A stretch of DNA of 64,000 nt from Catenibacterium mitsuokai (GTDB lineage: Bacteria > Bacillota_I > Bacilli_A > Erysipelotrichales > Coprobacillaceae). The stretch is from contig NZ_CP102271.1 in NCBI RefSeq assembly GCF_025148785.1, positions 400,001 through 464,000 on the forward strand. Reading direction: 5' to 3'. A program made the position numbers and the translations under genes. This document shows positions 16,365 through 24,289 of the stretch, piece by piece. The first letter of the stretch is position 1, and each line of letters begins with the position of its first letter. Under the pieces are notes generated by a model. That model was not told the origin of the DNA, ran no database searches, and saw nothing but the letters and a program-made list of their open reading frames with translations.

Positions 16365-17718
16365 TTTCACTCACCATCTCATCTAAATGTGTTTCAATAA
16401 AGCTTGTATTAAAATGTCCTTTAATATAATCAGGCTGATGTAGGATATAGAACTGTAGTGTCTGGTTAGTCGTAATACCTTCAATCACAAGTTCACTTAA
16501 AGCGCGTCTCATACGCTTGATTGCTTCTAATCGAGTAGGGGCATGGACAATCACTTTTGCGACCATTGAATCATATTGAGTAGGGAGCGTATAACCTGTA
16601 TATAACATCGTATCCACTCGAACACCTGGTCCTCCAGGTAAATGCATGAAGTTCACCTGACCAGGACATGGTCTAAAGTTATGGAAGGGATCTTCCGCAT
16701 TAATACGACATTCAATAGAATGACCCTGTAAAGTAATATCTTCCTGTTTAAAGCTTAAAGGTAAACCTGATGCAATACGAATCTGCTGCTTAATGAGATC
16801 AATACCAGTGACCATTTCAGTAATAGGATGTTCAACCTGAATACGCGTATTCATCTCAATAAAGTAATAGTTGTTGTGTTCGTCTAAAACAAACTCAACA
16901 GTTCCGGCATTGGTATAACCAGCACCTTGTGCAGCTTTGACTGCAGATTCACCCATTTTTAAACGTAAAGATGCATCAAGTACCTTACATGGTGCTTCTT
17001 CTATCATCTTCTGATTACGTCTTTGAATAGAACAGTCTCTCTCACCTAAATGAATCACATTGCCATGCTCATCCGCTAAAATCTGGAACTCAATATGCTT
17101 AGGATTCAATACAAGCTTCTCTACATACATATCATCATCCCCAAAGCATGCTTTGGCTTCTGCTTTGGCAGTCATAAAGGCATTCTCTAGTTCATCTTCA
17201 CTAAAGGCCTTACGCATACCACGTCCTCCACCACCAGCACTCGCTTTAATAAGCACAGGATAACCAATCTCATTAACAACTTCTTTTAATTCTTCATATG
17301 TATTGACTGAACCATTCGATCCTGGAACGACAGGAACACCTGCTTCAATCATTATTTCTCTTGCCTTGGACTTATTACCTAACGCATCAATAACATCACC
17401 CTTAGGACCAATAAACTTCAGTCCACATGTTTCCACAAGTCTTGCAAAATCACTATTTTCAGATAAAAAACCAAAACCTGGATGAATCGCCTGACATCCT
17501 GTCTCAACAGCTGCAGTAATAATCGCTTCCTTATTTAAATAACTATCAGCACTCTTGGGACCACCCACACAAACTGCTTCATCCGCTAACTGTACATGTA
17601 ATGCATTCTGATCAGCCGTAGAATAAATGGCTACCGTTAAAATATCCATCTCTTTACATGCACGAATAATACGAACAGCGATTTCTCCACGATTCGCAAT
17701 TAAAATTTTCTTAAACAT
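16357..17718 (-). CDS. accC: Biotin carboxylase AccC
   Basis: A 453-residue ATP-grasp enzyme of normal length. KILIANRGEIAVRIIRACKE, ASAGGGGRGMR (ATP lid), HIEFQILADEHGN, RDCSIQRRNQKMIEEAP and IEMNTRIQVEHPITEMVTG (catalytic Glu/Arg/metal site) are all intact. It carboxylates the biotin on AccB. It begins 1 nt after the accB stop. Confidence 0.96.
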   Translation of the reverse strand: MFKKILIANRGEIAVRIIRACKEMDILTVAIYSTADQNALHVQLADEAVCVGGPKSADSYLNKEAIITAAVETGCQAIHPGFGFLSENSDFARLVETCGLKFIGPKGDVIDALGNKSKAREIMIEAGVPVVPGSNGSVNTYEELKEVVNEIGYPVLIKASAGGGGRGMRKAFSEDELENAFMTAKAEAKACFGDDDMYVEKLVLNPKHIEFQILADEHGNVIHLGERDCSIQRRNQKMIEEAPCKVLDASLRLKMGESAVKAAQGAGYTNAGTVEFVLDEHNNYYFIEMNTRIQVEHPITEMVTGIDLIKQQIRIASGLPLSFKQEDITLQGHSIECRINAEDPFHNFRPCPGQVNFMHLPGGPGVRVDTMLYTGYTLPTQYDSMVAKVIVHAPTRLEAIKRMRRALSELVIEGITTNQTLQFYILHQPDYIKGHFNTSFIETHLDEMVSENG

Positions 17719-17719
17719 A

Positions 17720-18148
17720 CTATTCCTCGATGATCATTAAAGTCTGATCAAAGCTGACTAAATCTTCATCCTTCACTAATAGAGAACGGACAGTACCATC
17801 TACAGGTGCTTTGATTTCATTCATGACCTTCATGGCTTCAATAATACATAATGTCTGTCCCTTAGTGACTTTTGACCCTTCCTTGACAAAAGGCTGATCA
17901 TCTGGGGAAGGAGAAGAATAATAAACGCCTACAAGAGGGGCCTTTACTTCTGTACCACTAATAACTGGTTTTTCTTCCTTTACTTCTTGTACAACAACAG
18001 GCGCACTTTCACTAGATACAGTGACAGGTGCAGTTACCTGCACCTGTTGACTCTTTTCAAGTTCAAGTTTCACGCCTTCCATTTCAATTTTCATCTTATC
18101 GATATCAGCTTTTTCAAAAGCTTCCATCAACTCTCTGACTAAATCCAT
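17720..18148 (-). CDS. accB: Biotin carboxyl carrier protein AccB
   Basis: A 142-residue carrier. The biotin-accepting Lys is in IIEAMKVMNEIKAP at residue 107, at the end of a flexible Val/Pro/Glu linker. The ATG at 18148 is chosen (AGAAGG upstream); the longer TTG reading from 18175 would run through the palindrome that looks like a FabT box. Biotin is attached by BirA encoded at the other end of the operon. Confidence 0.94.
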   Translation of the reverse strand: MDLVRELMEAFEKADIDKMKIEMEGVKLELEKSQQVQVTAPVTVSSESAPVVVQEVKEEKPVISGTEVKAPLVGVYYSSPSPDDQPFVKEGSKVTKGQTLCIIEAMKVMNEIKAPVDGTVRSLLVKDEDLVSFDQTLMIIEE

Positions 18149-18162
18149 AGAAAACCTTCTTT

Positions 18163-18179
18163 CTTTGAAATTCAAACTA
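18163..18179 (-). promoter_or_regulatory. Putative FabT box between acpP and accB
   Basis: On the minus strand AGTTTGAATTTCAAAG, a 6-1-6 palindrome TTTGAA-T-TTCAAA of the same form as the TTTGAT-T-ATCAAA box known for FabT in lactic-acid bacteria. It lies in the only sizeable gap of the operon core, so it may control a second promoter for accB onward. Confidence 0.5.
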
Positions 18180-18192
18180 TTTATTTAAAAAA

Positions 18193-18423
18193 TTAAGCAT
18201 TTGCTTCTAAGTAATCAACAATGTCCTTGACAGTAGCCATCTTGTTGGCTTCTTCATCAGGAATCTGTACATCAAATTCATCTTCTACAGCCATAATTAA
18301 TTCAACGGCATCTAATGAATCAGCATCAAGATCATCCTTTAAAGATGCTTCTAATGTTACCTGTTCTTCATCACAGCTAAGTGAATCTACAATAATATCT
18401 TTTACCTTATCAAATGTTGTCAT
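18193..18423 (-). CDS. acpP: Acyl carrier protein AcpP
   Basis: A 76-residue acidic carrier. The phosphopantetheine Ser is Ser36 in [33 protein letters not shown] precedes the ATG. The next gene follows after a 44-nt gap with a palindrome. It holds the growing chain for all enzymes of the operon. Confidence 0.96.
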   Translation of the reverse strand: MTTFDKVKDIIVDSLSCDEEQVTLEASLKDDLDADSLDAVELIMAVEDEFDVQIPDEEANKMATVKDIVDYLEANA

Positions 18424-18436
18424 GTTTATATCCTCC

Positions 18437-18976
18437 TTATGACAATACTGTCTTTTTTAATACAATCTTTTCTAATTTCAATGCGATCATGCAGCTTACT
18501 GCAATCTTTAATGCATCACCAAGTAAGAATGGTAATACACAAGTCATTAATGTACTTAGAAGTGTTGCTTTCATTGTATACATGAAGTAAATACTTCCAA
18601 GTCCATAAGTAATAGCTGTTCCAATAATCATGGCAAGAATATGGCCCTTGACTGAACGGTCATGAGTAATAATAGTACTCATCACTAATGCCATAATAGG
18701 AAAACTGAATAAGAAGCCTCCTGTTGGACCTATAAGAGCACCCATACCACTATTAAAATGACTAAATACTGGAAGACCAATAGCTCCCATAATCAAATAA
18801 CAAAGCACTGTATAGAATGCATGGTTTGGTGTCATAAGACACGCAATGAGATAGATGGCCAGGGTCTGCAATGTGATCGGAACAGCTGTAGGCAATGCCA
18901 CAGAAATCTGTGATAAACAGATGAGAACTCCTAACATTAATGCGTCTCTGACTAGATTTGAAACATTAGATTTCAT
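18437..18976 (-). CDS. bioY: Biotin transporter S component BioY
   Basis: A 179-residue membrane protein with about six hydrophobic segments and the BioY signature [13 protein letters not shown] (about 85-97); [13 protein letters not shown] is also typical. It binds biotin for an ECF-type importer whose energising subunits are encoded elsewhere. As first gene of the acc/fab operon it ties biotin uptake to acetyl-CoA carboxylase supply. AAGGAG precedes the ATG. Confidence 0.93.
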   Translation of the reverse strand: MKSNVSNLVRDALMLGVLICLSQISVALPTAVPITLQTLAIYLIACLMTPNHAFYTVLCYLIMGAIGLPVFSHFNSGMGALIGPTGGFLFSFPIMALVMSTIITHDRSVKGHILAMIIGTAITYGLGSIYFMYTMKATLLSTLMTCVLPFLLGDALKIAVSCMIALKLEKIVLKKTVLS

Positions 18977-18998
18977 ATCATTCTCCTTTCCACTACTT

Positions 18999-19016
18999 GG
19001 AATATCAAACTATTCC
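18999..19016. promoter_or_regulatory. Dyad downstream of the bioY -10
   Basis: GGAATA (18999-19004) and TATTCC (19011-19016) flank TCAAAC. The minus-strand reading AGTTTGATATTC contains a FabT-like half site. It lies between the -10 and the bioY ribosome site, a usual repressor position. Confidence 0.4.
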
Positions 19017-19025
19017 TTGCCTTGC

Positions 19026-19054
19026 ATTATAGACCTTTGATTTTAAAAATCAAA
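19026..19054 (-). promoter_or_regulatory. bioY/fab operon promoter with overlapping palindrome
   Basis: On the minus strand, -35 TTTGAT (plus 19049-19054), 17-bp spacer, -10 TATAAT (plus 19026-19031). A perfect 9-1-9 palindrome TTTGATTTT-A-AAAATCAAA (19036-19054) covers the -35 and spacer. The TTTGAT/ATCAAA halves recall FabT sites, but the spacing is wider than the known box. Confidence 0.65.
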
Positions 19055-19105
19055 TAAATTAGCAATAAATATGACAAAAAAGCCATAATTGTACAACAAA
19101 CATAC

Positions 19106-19124
19106 TAGTTTGAAATTAAAACTA
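19106..19124. promoter_or_regulatory. Further FabT-like palindrome
   Basis: TAGTTT-GAAATTA-AAACTA; the core TTTGAA-A-TTAAAA is one base off a perfect 6-1-6 box. It lies between the divergent bioY and glutaredoxin-like promoters, 80 bp from the former. Confidence 0.4.
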
Positions 19125-19157
19125 ATAGAACAAGCACTTACATTTAAATCAAATATG

Positions 19158-19186
19158 TTGATAAATGGCATAAAAAAGAGAATAAT
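19158..19186 (+). promoter_or_regulatory. Promoter of the thioredoxin-fold gene
   Basis: TTGATA (19158-19163), 17-bp spacer, AATAAT (19181-19186), ending 25 bp before the start codon. Confidence 0.55.
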
Positions 19187-19211
19187 AGAGATAAGAAAGT
19201 GAGGGATATAT

Positions 19212-19490
19212 ATGAAAAAGATCACAATGTTTTATTTAGAAGAATGTCCATTTTGTCAGAAGGCAAAAAAAGCGATGGATGAACTTATGACAGAAAATAA
19301 AGCATATCAATCATTGGATATAGAAAAAATTGAAGAAAGTGAAAATGTCGCTTTAGCTGAAAATTATGATTATTATGCAGTTCCTTCTTTATTTATTGGA
19401 AAAGAGAAGTGCTTTGAATGTACAATCCAGGATGATTTTGATTCAATTAAAGCAAACTTCAAACGTGTATTTGATGAGGCTTTAAAATAA
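19212..19490 (+). CDS. Glutaredoxin/thioredoxin-fold protein, CPFC
   Basis: A 92-residue thioredoxin-fold protein with the redox motif LEECPFCQKAK at residues 9-17 and the cis-Pro in YYAVPSLFIG (about 57). It is of glutaredoxin size and cytoplasmic. A disulfide reductase role follows from the fold; the reductant is not evident. Its stop codon shares one base with the next start, so it forms a two-gene operon with the phosphatase. Confidence 0.85.
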   Translation: MKKITMFYLEECPFCQKAKKAMDELMTENKAYQSLDIEKIEESENVALAENYDYYAVPSLFIGKEKCFECTIQDDFDSIKANFKRVFDEALK

Positions 19491-20026
19491 TGGGGCATTT
19501 CTATTTTACACGTCATGGTCAGACAATCTGGAATGTAGAAAATAAGATCTGTGGGGCAACGGACATTGCCTTAACAGATCTAGGACATAAACAAGCTGAA
19601 GAGCTTGGACAATATATTAAAGACAATCATATTCATATAGACCAAATTCTCTATTCACCACTTAGTCGTGCAAAGGATACGGCCTTACATATATCTGAAG
19701 TAACAGGTATACCAGCAAGAGAAGAACTAAGACTTAAGGAACAGAATTTTGGGAAATATGAATCGACACCTAGAGATGGAGAAGAATTCAAACAGTCAAA
19801 GACATGTTTTGTGAACTCTTTTGAGGGAGGAGAAACAATGTTGCATCTTGCGCATCGTATCTATAGTTTATTAGATGATGTGAAAAAGGATGATGAACAT
19901 GTTTATCTTTTAGTTGCTCATAATGGTATTTCACGTATTATTGAATCTTATTTTCATGATATGACGAATGATGAGTTTTCTGCCTTTGGCATAAAAAACT
20001 GCGAATTAAAGAAGTATACTTACTAA
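19490..20026 (+). CDS. Histidine-phosphatase-family protein
   Basis: A 178-residue member of the phosphoglycerate-mutase-like phosphatases: YFTRHGQTIWNVENKICG holds the phosphoacceptor His with RHG; YSPLSRAKDTA and LLVAHNGISRII hold the second conserved His. Length fits the short phosphatases (GpmB/CobC/SixA-like) rather than true glycolytic mutase. Substrate unknown. A terminator follows directly. Confidence 0.85.
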   Translation: MGHFYFTRHGQTIWNVENKICGATDIALTDLGHKQAEELGQYIKDNHIHIDQILYSPLSRAKDTALHISEVTGIPAREELRLKEQNFGKYESTPRDGEEFKQSKTCFVNSFEGGETMLHLAHRIYSLLDDVKKDDEHVYLLVAHNGISRIIESYFHDMTNDEFSAFGIKNCELKKYTY

Positions 20027-20055
20027 GAAGTACATCGAGTACTTCTTTTTTTTGT
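20025..20055 (+). terminator. Intrinsic terminator
   Basis: Nine-bp stem AAGAAGTAC/GTACTTCTT (20025-20033, 20039-20047) and a T run. Confidence 0.9.
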
Positions 20056-20082
20056 TGAATATGTGACCGATTTCATTATAAT
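20055..20082 (+). promoter_or_regulatory. Promoter of the intact GH32 gene
   Basis: TTGAAT (20055-20060), 16-bp spacer, TATAAT (20077-20082), then GGAGGAATAATAG before the ATG at 20108. Confidence 0.65.
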
Positions 20083-20107
20083 AAGATAGAGATGGAGGAA
20101 TAATAGA

Positions 20108-21421
20108 ATGAGACCAAAAATACACTTTACAGCACCTAGAAACTGGATCAATGATCCTAATGGGCTAACTTATTTTAATGGAGAATATCATATCTTCTAC
20201 CAGCATTTCCCATATGATACATCATGGGGCACAATGCATTGGGGACATGCAGTCACTAAGGATTTCCAGACATTTAAGCATCTCCCAATCGCTTTATATC
20301 CTTCTAAGGATTATGACAGAAACGGAATCTTCTCAGGTTCCGCATTAAACTACAATGGCAAGATGTACCTTTATTACACAGCCATCAAGTATCGTATTGA
20401 AAACCCTGAATATATCCATAAGCCACTTATTAAGGATGACTTAATTGCATCACAGGCATTGCTTATTAGTGATGATGGATATCACTTCAATAATAAAGAC
20501 GCAAAATATAAGGTTGTTGATGTGATTACTGATCCTTCTTTAGGACACGATCAGCATACAAGAGATCCTAAAGTCTGGTTAGGTAAGAATGGACATGTTT
20601 ATATGATCCTAGGAAGTAAGGTTCCAAATGGGGATGATTTTGATGGAGAAGTATTATTCTATGAAAGTGAAGATGGGATGACATTTGCTTATAAGAATAG
20701 ATTCGTCGATTCTTCAATTGGAAACATGTGGGAATGTCCAGATCTATTTGAATTAGATGGACAGTACTTCTTAGTTTTCTCACCTGAAAACTTAGATGGT
20801 TATCCACGTCCTAATAGTAATGCAGCTATTATGTCCGTTAACTTTGATGAAGAAACATGTACAATGTCTAAGGCAGGAGACCTTATGTTTATTGACTATG
20901 GCTTTGATTTCTATGCCCCTCAGACATTCTTAGATGAAAACAATAAACGTACTATTTTAGGATGGATGAGAATGAAGGAAGTCTTAGAAGGTGAAGAATG
21001 GATTGGTTTATTCACAATGCCACGTCATCTTTCTTATAAAGACGGACATGTTTATCAGGATGTACATCCATTAATTAAGAATAAATTTGTGCATACAACA
21101 GATACTATTGACTTTGATGCACCTTTCTTAATGAAAACAACTCTTGAAGACAATGAAACAATCACTTTAGGTGGTGTTAAGATTTCTTATGTTGATGATC
21201 AGCTAGTTGTAGATCGTACAGCTGTCTCTGTGAATAATGATGAACTATACAATATTCATAAGACACCTGTATTAAATGGTCAGTGTGATTTAGAAATCTA
21301 TTACGATGAAGGTATCATCGAAATCTTTGTGAATAATGGTTATTATGTAGTGAGTCAGATTATCTATCATTTAAAAGAAGAAGAGACACATATTTCTGAT
21401 TGTACAATCTATACAAGATAA
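20108..21421 (+). CDS. GH32 beta-fructosidase / sucrose-6-phosphate hydrolase
   Basis: A 437-residue glycosidase without signal peptide. NWINDPNGLTYFNGEYHIFY carries the nucleophile Asp (about 15), HTRDPKVW the transition-state Asp (about 153) and NMWECPDLFELDG the acid/base Glu (about 212). The C-terminal sandwich (EIYYDEGIIEIFVNNG) is present but short. It should hydrolyse beta-fructosyl bonds in sucrose, sucrose-6-phosphate or short fructans inside the cell. It has its own promoter. A second GH32 gene near 58.8-61.5 kb is broken, leaving this as the working copy in the window. Confidence 0.9.
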   Translation: MRPKIHFTAPRNWINDPNGLTYFNGEYHIFYQHFPYDTSWGTMHWGHAVTKDFQTFKHLPIALYPSKDYDRNGIFSGSALNYNGKMYLYYTAIKYRIENPEYIHKPLIKDDLIASQALLISDDGYHFNNKDAKYKVVDVITDPSLGHDQHTRDPKVWLGKNGHVYMILGSKVPNGDDFDGEVLFYESEDGMTFAYKNRFVDSSIGNMWECPDLFELDGQYFLVFSPENLDGYPRPNSNAAIMSVNFDEETCTMSKAGDLMFIDYGFDFYAPQTFLDENNKRTILGWMRMKEVLEGEEWIGLFTMPRHLSYKDGHVYQDVHPLIKNKFVHTTDTIDFDAPFLMKTTLEDNETITLGGVKISYVDDQLVVDRTAVSVNNDELYNIHKTPVLNGQCDLEIYYDEGIIEIFVNNGYYVVSQIIYHLKEEETHISDCTIYTR

Positions 21422-21451
21422 ATCATTTGCATATTTCTCTTAAATTGTATA

Positions 21452-21471
21452 TAGTTAGTATGTACTAACTA
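21452..21471. promoter_or_regulatory. 20-bp perfect palindrome
   Basis: TAGTTAGTA-TG-TACTAACTA, immediately before AGGAGG of the 36-aa gene. Its size and symmetry fit an operator for a dimeric repressor of TetR or PadR type; the regulator is unidentified. Confidence 0.6.
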
Positions 21472-21483
21472 GGAGGTATACAT

Positions 21484-21594
21484 ATGATGAGAGATATACT
21501 TGTGACTTTGTGTTCACTTGGATTTGTATGTATCAGTCATAAAGTGAAGACACAATTAAAATATTATGCATATAGAAATCAGAAGGGACATTAA
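21484..21594 (+). CDS. 36-aa small protein
   Basis: Thirty-six codons (MMRDILVTLCSLGFVCISHK, then a basic/aromatic tail ending in Lys-Gly-His). A short hydrophobic segment (residues 5-18) precedes a Lys/Tyr-rich tail. AGGAGG is 7 nt upstream of the ATG, a palindromic operator lies just before it, and a terminator follows at once, so it is a complete monocistronic unit. I do not recognise it; a small membrane-associated protein is the most that can be said. Confidence 0.55.
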   Translation: MMRDILVTLCSLGFVCISHKVKTQLKYYAYRNQKGH

Positions 21595-21611
21595 TCTCTT
21601 CTGATTTTTTT
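21577..21611 (+). terminator. Intrinsic terminator of the 36-aa gene
   Basis: Stem AATCAGAAG/CTTCTGATT (21577-21585, 21598-21606) then TTTTT; it overlaps the 3' end of the ORF. Confidence 0.85.
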
Positions 21612-21638
21612 GATAGAATAGATACAAGGGAGGACTAT

Positions 21639-22400
21639 ATGATGAGAAAAGTGTTATTTTTTGATATCGATGGTACATTGGCTATTCATGGACATATTCC
21701 AGAATCTAATAAGAAAGTGTTAGAAGCATTAAAAGAGAAGGGGTATGATACATTTATCTGTACAGGACGTGCACCTTATTATGCAGAAAATCTTTTTGGA
21801 AAACTGGTTTCAGGTATTATTTCATGTAATGGGCGTTATATCAGTTATAAAGGGGAAAAACTTCACGGTGTGCCTTTTACATCTGTTGAAGTAGAAGAAC
21901 TAAAAAATAAACTAGATAATCTAGGATGTGGAGGACTTTTTGTTTCTGATACATTCTCTACTCCTTATCATTTAGAAGGAGATGTACTCACACATGTAAA
22001 GAAAGAGTATGGTGAAGAACATATTAAAGACGAAGAAGGTACTTATTACACATGTGACTTCTTCTATGACACGTTAGAAAAGAGAGATGCGATGATAGAA
22101 GCGTTTAAAGATGATCGTATTATTAATGATCATGGTGGTAGTGGTTCATGTGATACTTCTACTCTTGTCTTTGATAAAGGACATGCAATCAAGTATATTA
22201 TTGATCATTTCTCACTCACTAAAGAGGATGCCTATGCATTTGGTGATGGCTATAATGATCAAGCTATGTTTAGAGAAGTAGGACAGCGCATAGCGATGGG
22301 AAATGGTGTAGATGTCTTAAAAGAAAAAGCAACTTATATCACGGATACAGTGGATAATGAAGGAATCTATAAAGCTTTGAAACATTATGAGTTACTTTAA
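21639..22400 (+). CDS. HAD-family hydrolase, Cof type
   Basis: A 253-residue phosphatase: FFDIDGTLAIHGHIP has the nucleophile and acid Asp (about 9 and 11), ICTGRAPYY is motif II, and AFGDGYNDQAMF is motif IV with the metal Asp residues. The C2B cap between them fits Cof/YidA-type sugar-phosphate or nucleotide phosphatases. Substrate unknown. GGGAGG lies upstream; the ABC exporter follows 38 nt later. Confidence 0.88.
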   Translation: MMRKVLFFDIDGTLAIHGHIPESNKKVLEALKEKGYDTFICTGRAPYYAENLFGKLVSGIISCNGRYISYKGEKLHGVPFTSVEVEELKNKLDNLGCGGLFVSDTFSTPYHLEGDVLTHVKKEYGEEHIKDEEGTYYTCDFFYDTLEKRDAMIEAFKDDRIINDHGGSGSCDTSTLVFDKGHAIKYIIDHFSLTKEDAYAFGDGYNDQAMFREVGQRIAMGNGVDVLKEKATYITDTVDNEGIYKALKHYELL

Positions 22401-22438
22401 GTTTGAAATATGGCATAATAATCCGAGGGAGGATCACT

Positions 22439-24172
22439 ATGAAACAAAAAACGGATTTTCAAACATTTATATCTTACTTTAAACCACATCGTCGTCTATT
22501 CTTTTTAGACCTTGCATGTGCGTTGATGATTTCTTTAATTGATCTTGCTTTTCCATTTGTCTCTAGATGGTGTATGTATACATTACTACCAAATAGTATC
22601 TATAAGACATTCTGGATGGTTATGATTATTTTCTTATTAGCTTATTTAGTTCGTTCATTCTTTACTTATATAATTTGTTATTATGGGCATACGTTTGGTA
22701 TTCTTGTAGAAGCAGATATGCGTAAAGACTTATTTGAACATATGCAGTCATTAAGTTATGGTTATTTTGATAATAATCGTATTGGACAATTAATGAGCCG
22801 TTTAACGACTGATTTATTTGATATCACAGAACTTGCACATCATGGACCAGAAGATTTATTTATCTCTACTGTGACTATTATTGGTTCTATTATTATCATG
22901 TTCACAATTGAGTGGCGTTTAGCTTTAGTTATTGCGATTATGATACCTGTTTTCATACTTGTTGTATGGAAATCACGTCACTCTATGAGTGAAGCTTCAA
23001 TTCGTGTTAAACAGAAGGTTGCAGTCATCAATACTGATATCGAATCAGGACTCACTGGTATGAAAACAGCCAAGGCCTTTGCGAATGAAACAATTGAACA
23101 ACAGAAGTTCAATACATCCAATGATACATATAAAACATCTAAGAAACAGTTCCATAAAGCTATGGGTCGCTTTAATGCGATTATGGAATTCTTTATGTGT
23201 ACATTATCACTCATCGTTATTGCGGTAGGTGGTGCTCTTATTATGCAGGGTAAGATGGACACGATTGATCTTATTACTTTCAGCTTATATGTCTCTACAT
23301 TTGTGAATCCAGTACGTAAATTATCTAACTTTGCGGAATTATTTGCGAATGGGACTGCTGGTCTTCATCGTTTTGTAGAATTACTTAACACAAAACCTCA
23401 ATTAGAAGATCGTTCGGATGCAAAAGAACTCACACATGTATCTGGACAGATTGATATTGATCATGTCAGCTTTGCGTATGAAGAAGATAGAAATATCTTA
23501 ACAGATATTGATTTACATATTCATCCTGGTGAAACAATTGCGTTAGTAGGATCTTCAGGAGGAGGTAAAACAACTTTATCTCAGTTGATTCCTAGATTCT
23601 ATGATGTTACAGAAGGGGCTATCTTGGTAGATGGTCATGATGTCAGAGATGTGACTCAAACTTCATTACACAACAATATTGGTGTAGTCTCTCAGGATGT
23701 CTTCTTATTTGCGGATAGTATTGCGGAAAATATTCGTTATGGTAAATTAGATGCGACAATGGAAGATATTATTGAAGCGGCAAAACTCGCAGAAATCTAT
23801 GATGATATCATGGAAATGCCTGATGGCTTTGAAACTAATGTAGGAGAACGTGGTGTATTATTATCTGGTGGACAGAAACAGCGTATTTCTATTGCAAGAA
23901 TCTTCTTAAAGAATCCACCCGTTCTTATTCTAGATGAAGCCACAAGTGCATTAGATAGTGTCACTGAAGCTAAGATTCAGGAAACATTTGATAAGTTATC
24001 ACAGGGACGTACTACTATTGTGATTGCGCATCGTTTATCTACAGTCAAGAATGCAGATCGTATTGCGGTTATTGATGAAGGAAGAATCATTGAACTAGGA
24101 ACGCATCATGAATTATTAGAAAATAATGGTGCTTATGCACAATTAGTACATACACAGGAATTGATGAAATAA
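22439..24172 (+). CDS. ABC exporter, fused membrane and ATPase domains
   Basis: A 577-residue half transporter that must dimerise. Residues 1-310 hold six membrane segments; residues 335-577 are the ATPase, with Walker A GSSGGGKTTLS, Q-loop, signature LLSGGQKQRISIAR, Walker B VLILDEATSALDS and switch His in IVIAHRLS. The ATG at 22439 follows GGGAGG; the TTG at 22403 is unlikely. Lipid, peptide or drug export is possible; the substrate cannot be told. The original terminator behind it has been split by an IS. Confidence 0.9.
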   Translation: MKQKTDFQTFISYFKPHRRLFFLDLACALMISLIDLAFPFVSRWCMYTLLPNSIYKTFWMVMIIFLLAYLVRSFFTYIICYYGHTFGILVEADMRKDLFEHMQSLSYGYFDNNRIGQLMSRLTTDLFDITELAHHGPEDLFISTVTIIGSIIIMFTIEWRLALVIAIMIPVFILVVWKSRHSMSEASIRVKQKVAVINTDIESGLTGMKTAKAFANETIEQQKFNTSNDTYKTSKKQFHKAMGRFNAIMEFFMCTLSLIVIAVGGALIMQGKMDTIDLITFSLYVSTFVNPVRKLSNFAELFANGTAGLHRFVELLNTKPQLEDRSDAKELTHVSGQIDIDHVSFAYEEDRNILTDIDLHIHPGETIALVGSSGGGKTTLSQLIPRFYDVTEGAILVDGHDVRDVTQTSLHNNIGVVSQDVFLFADSIAENIRYGKLDATMEDIIEAAKLAEIYDDIMEMPDGFETNVGERGVLLSGGQKQRISIARIFLKNPPVLILDEATSALDSVTEAKIQETFDKLSQGRTTIVIAHRLSTVKNADRIAVIDEGRIIELGTHHELLENNGAYAQLVHTQELMK

Positions 24173-24179
24173 GAAAACG

Positions 24180-24188
24180 ACCTCGCGG
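24180..24188. repeat. Left target repeat of the IS4-like element
   Basis: ACCTCGCGG, repeated at 27045-27053. Removing the element restores AAAACGACC-TCGC-GGTCGTTTTTT, a terminator hairpin between the convergent ABC-exporter and chromate-transporter genes. Confidence 0.8.
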
Positions 24189-24289
24189 CAATGTCATTAA
24201 GTTAATAATGCTAGAATTTAAGTCAGATGATATATCAGCAGATATATTATTCTGACTTTTATTTTATTGCAGCCAAAAAAGTATCGTTT

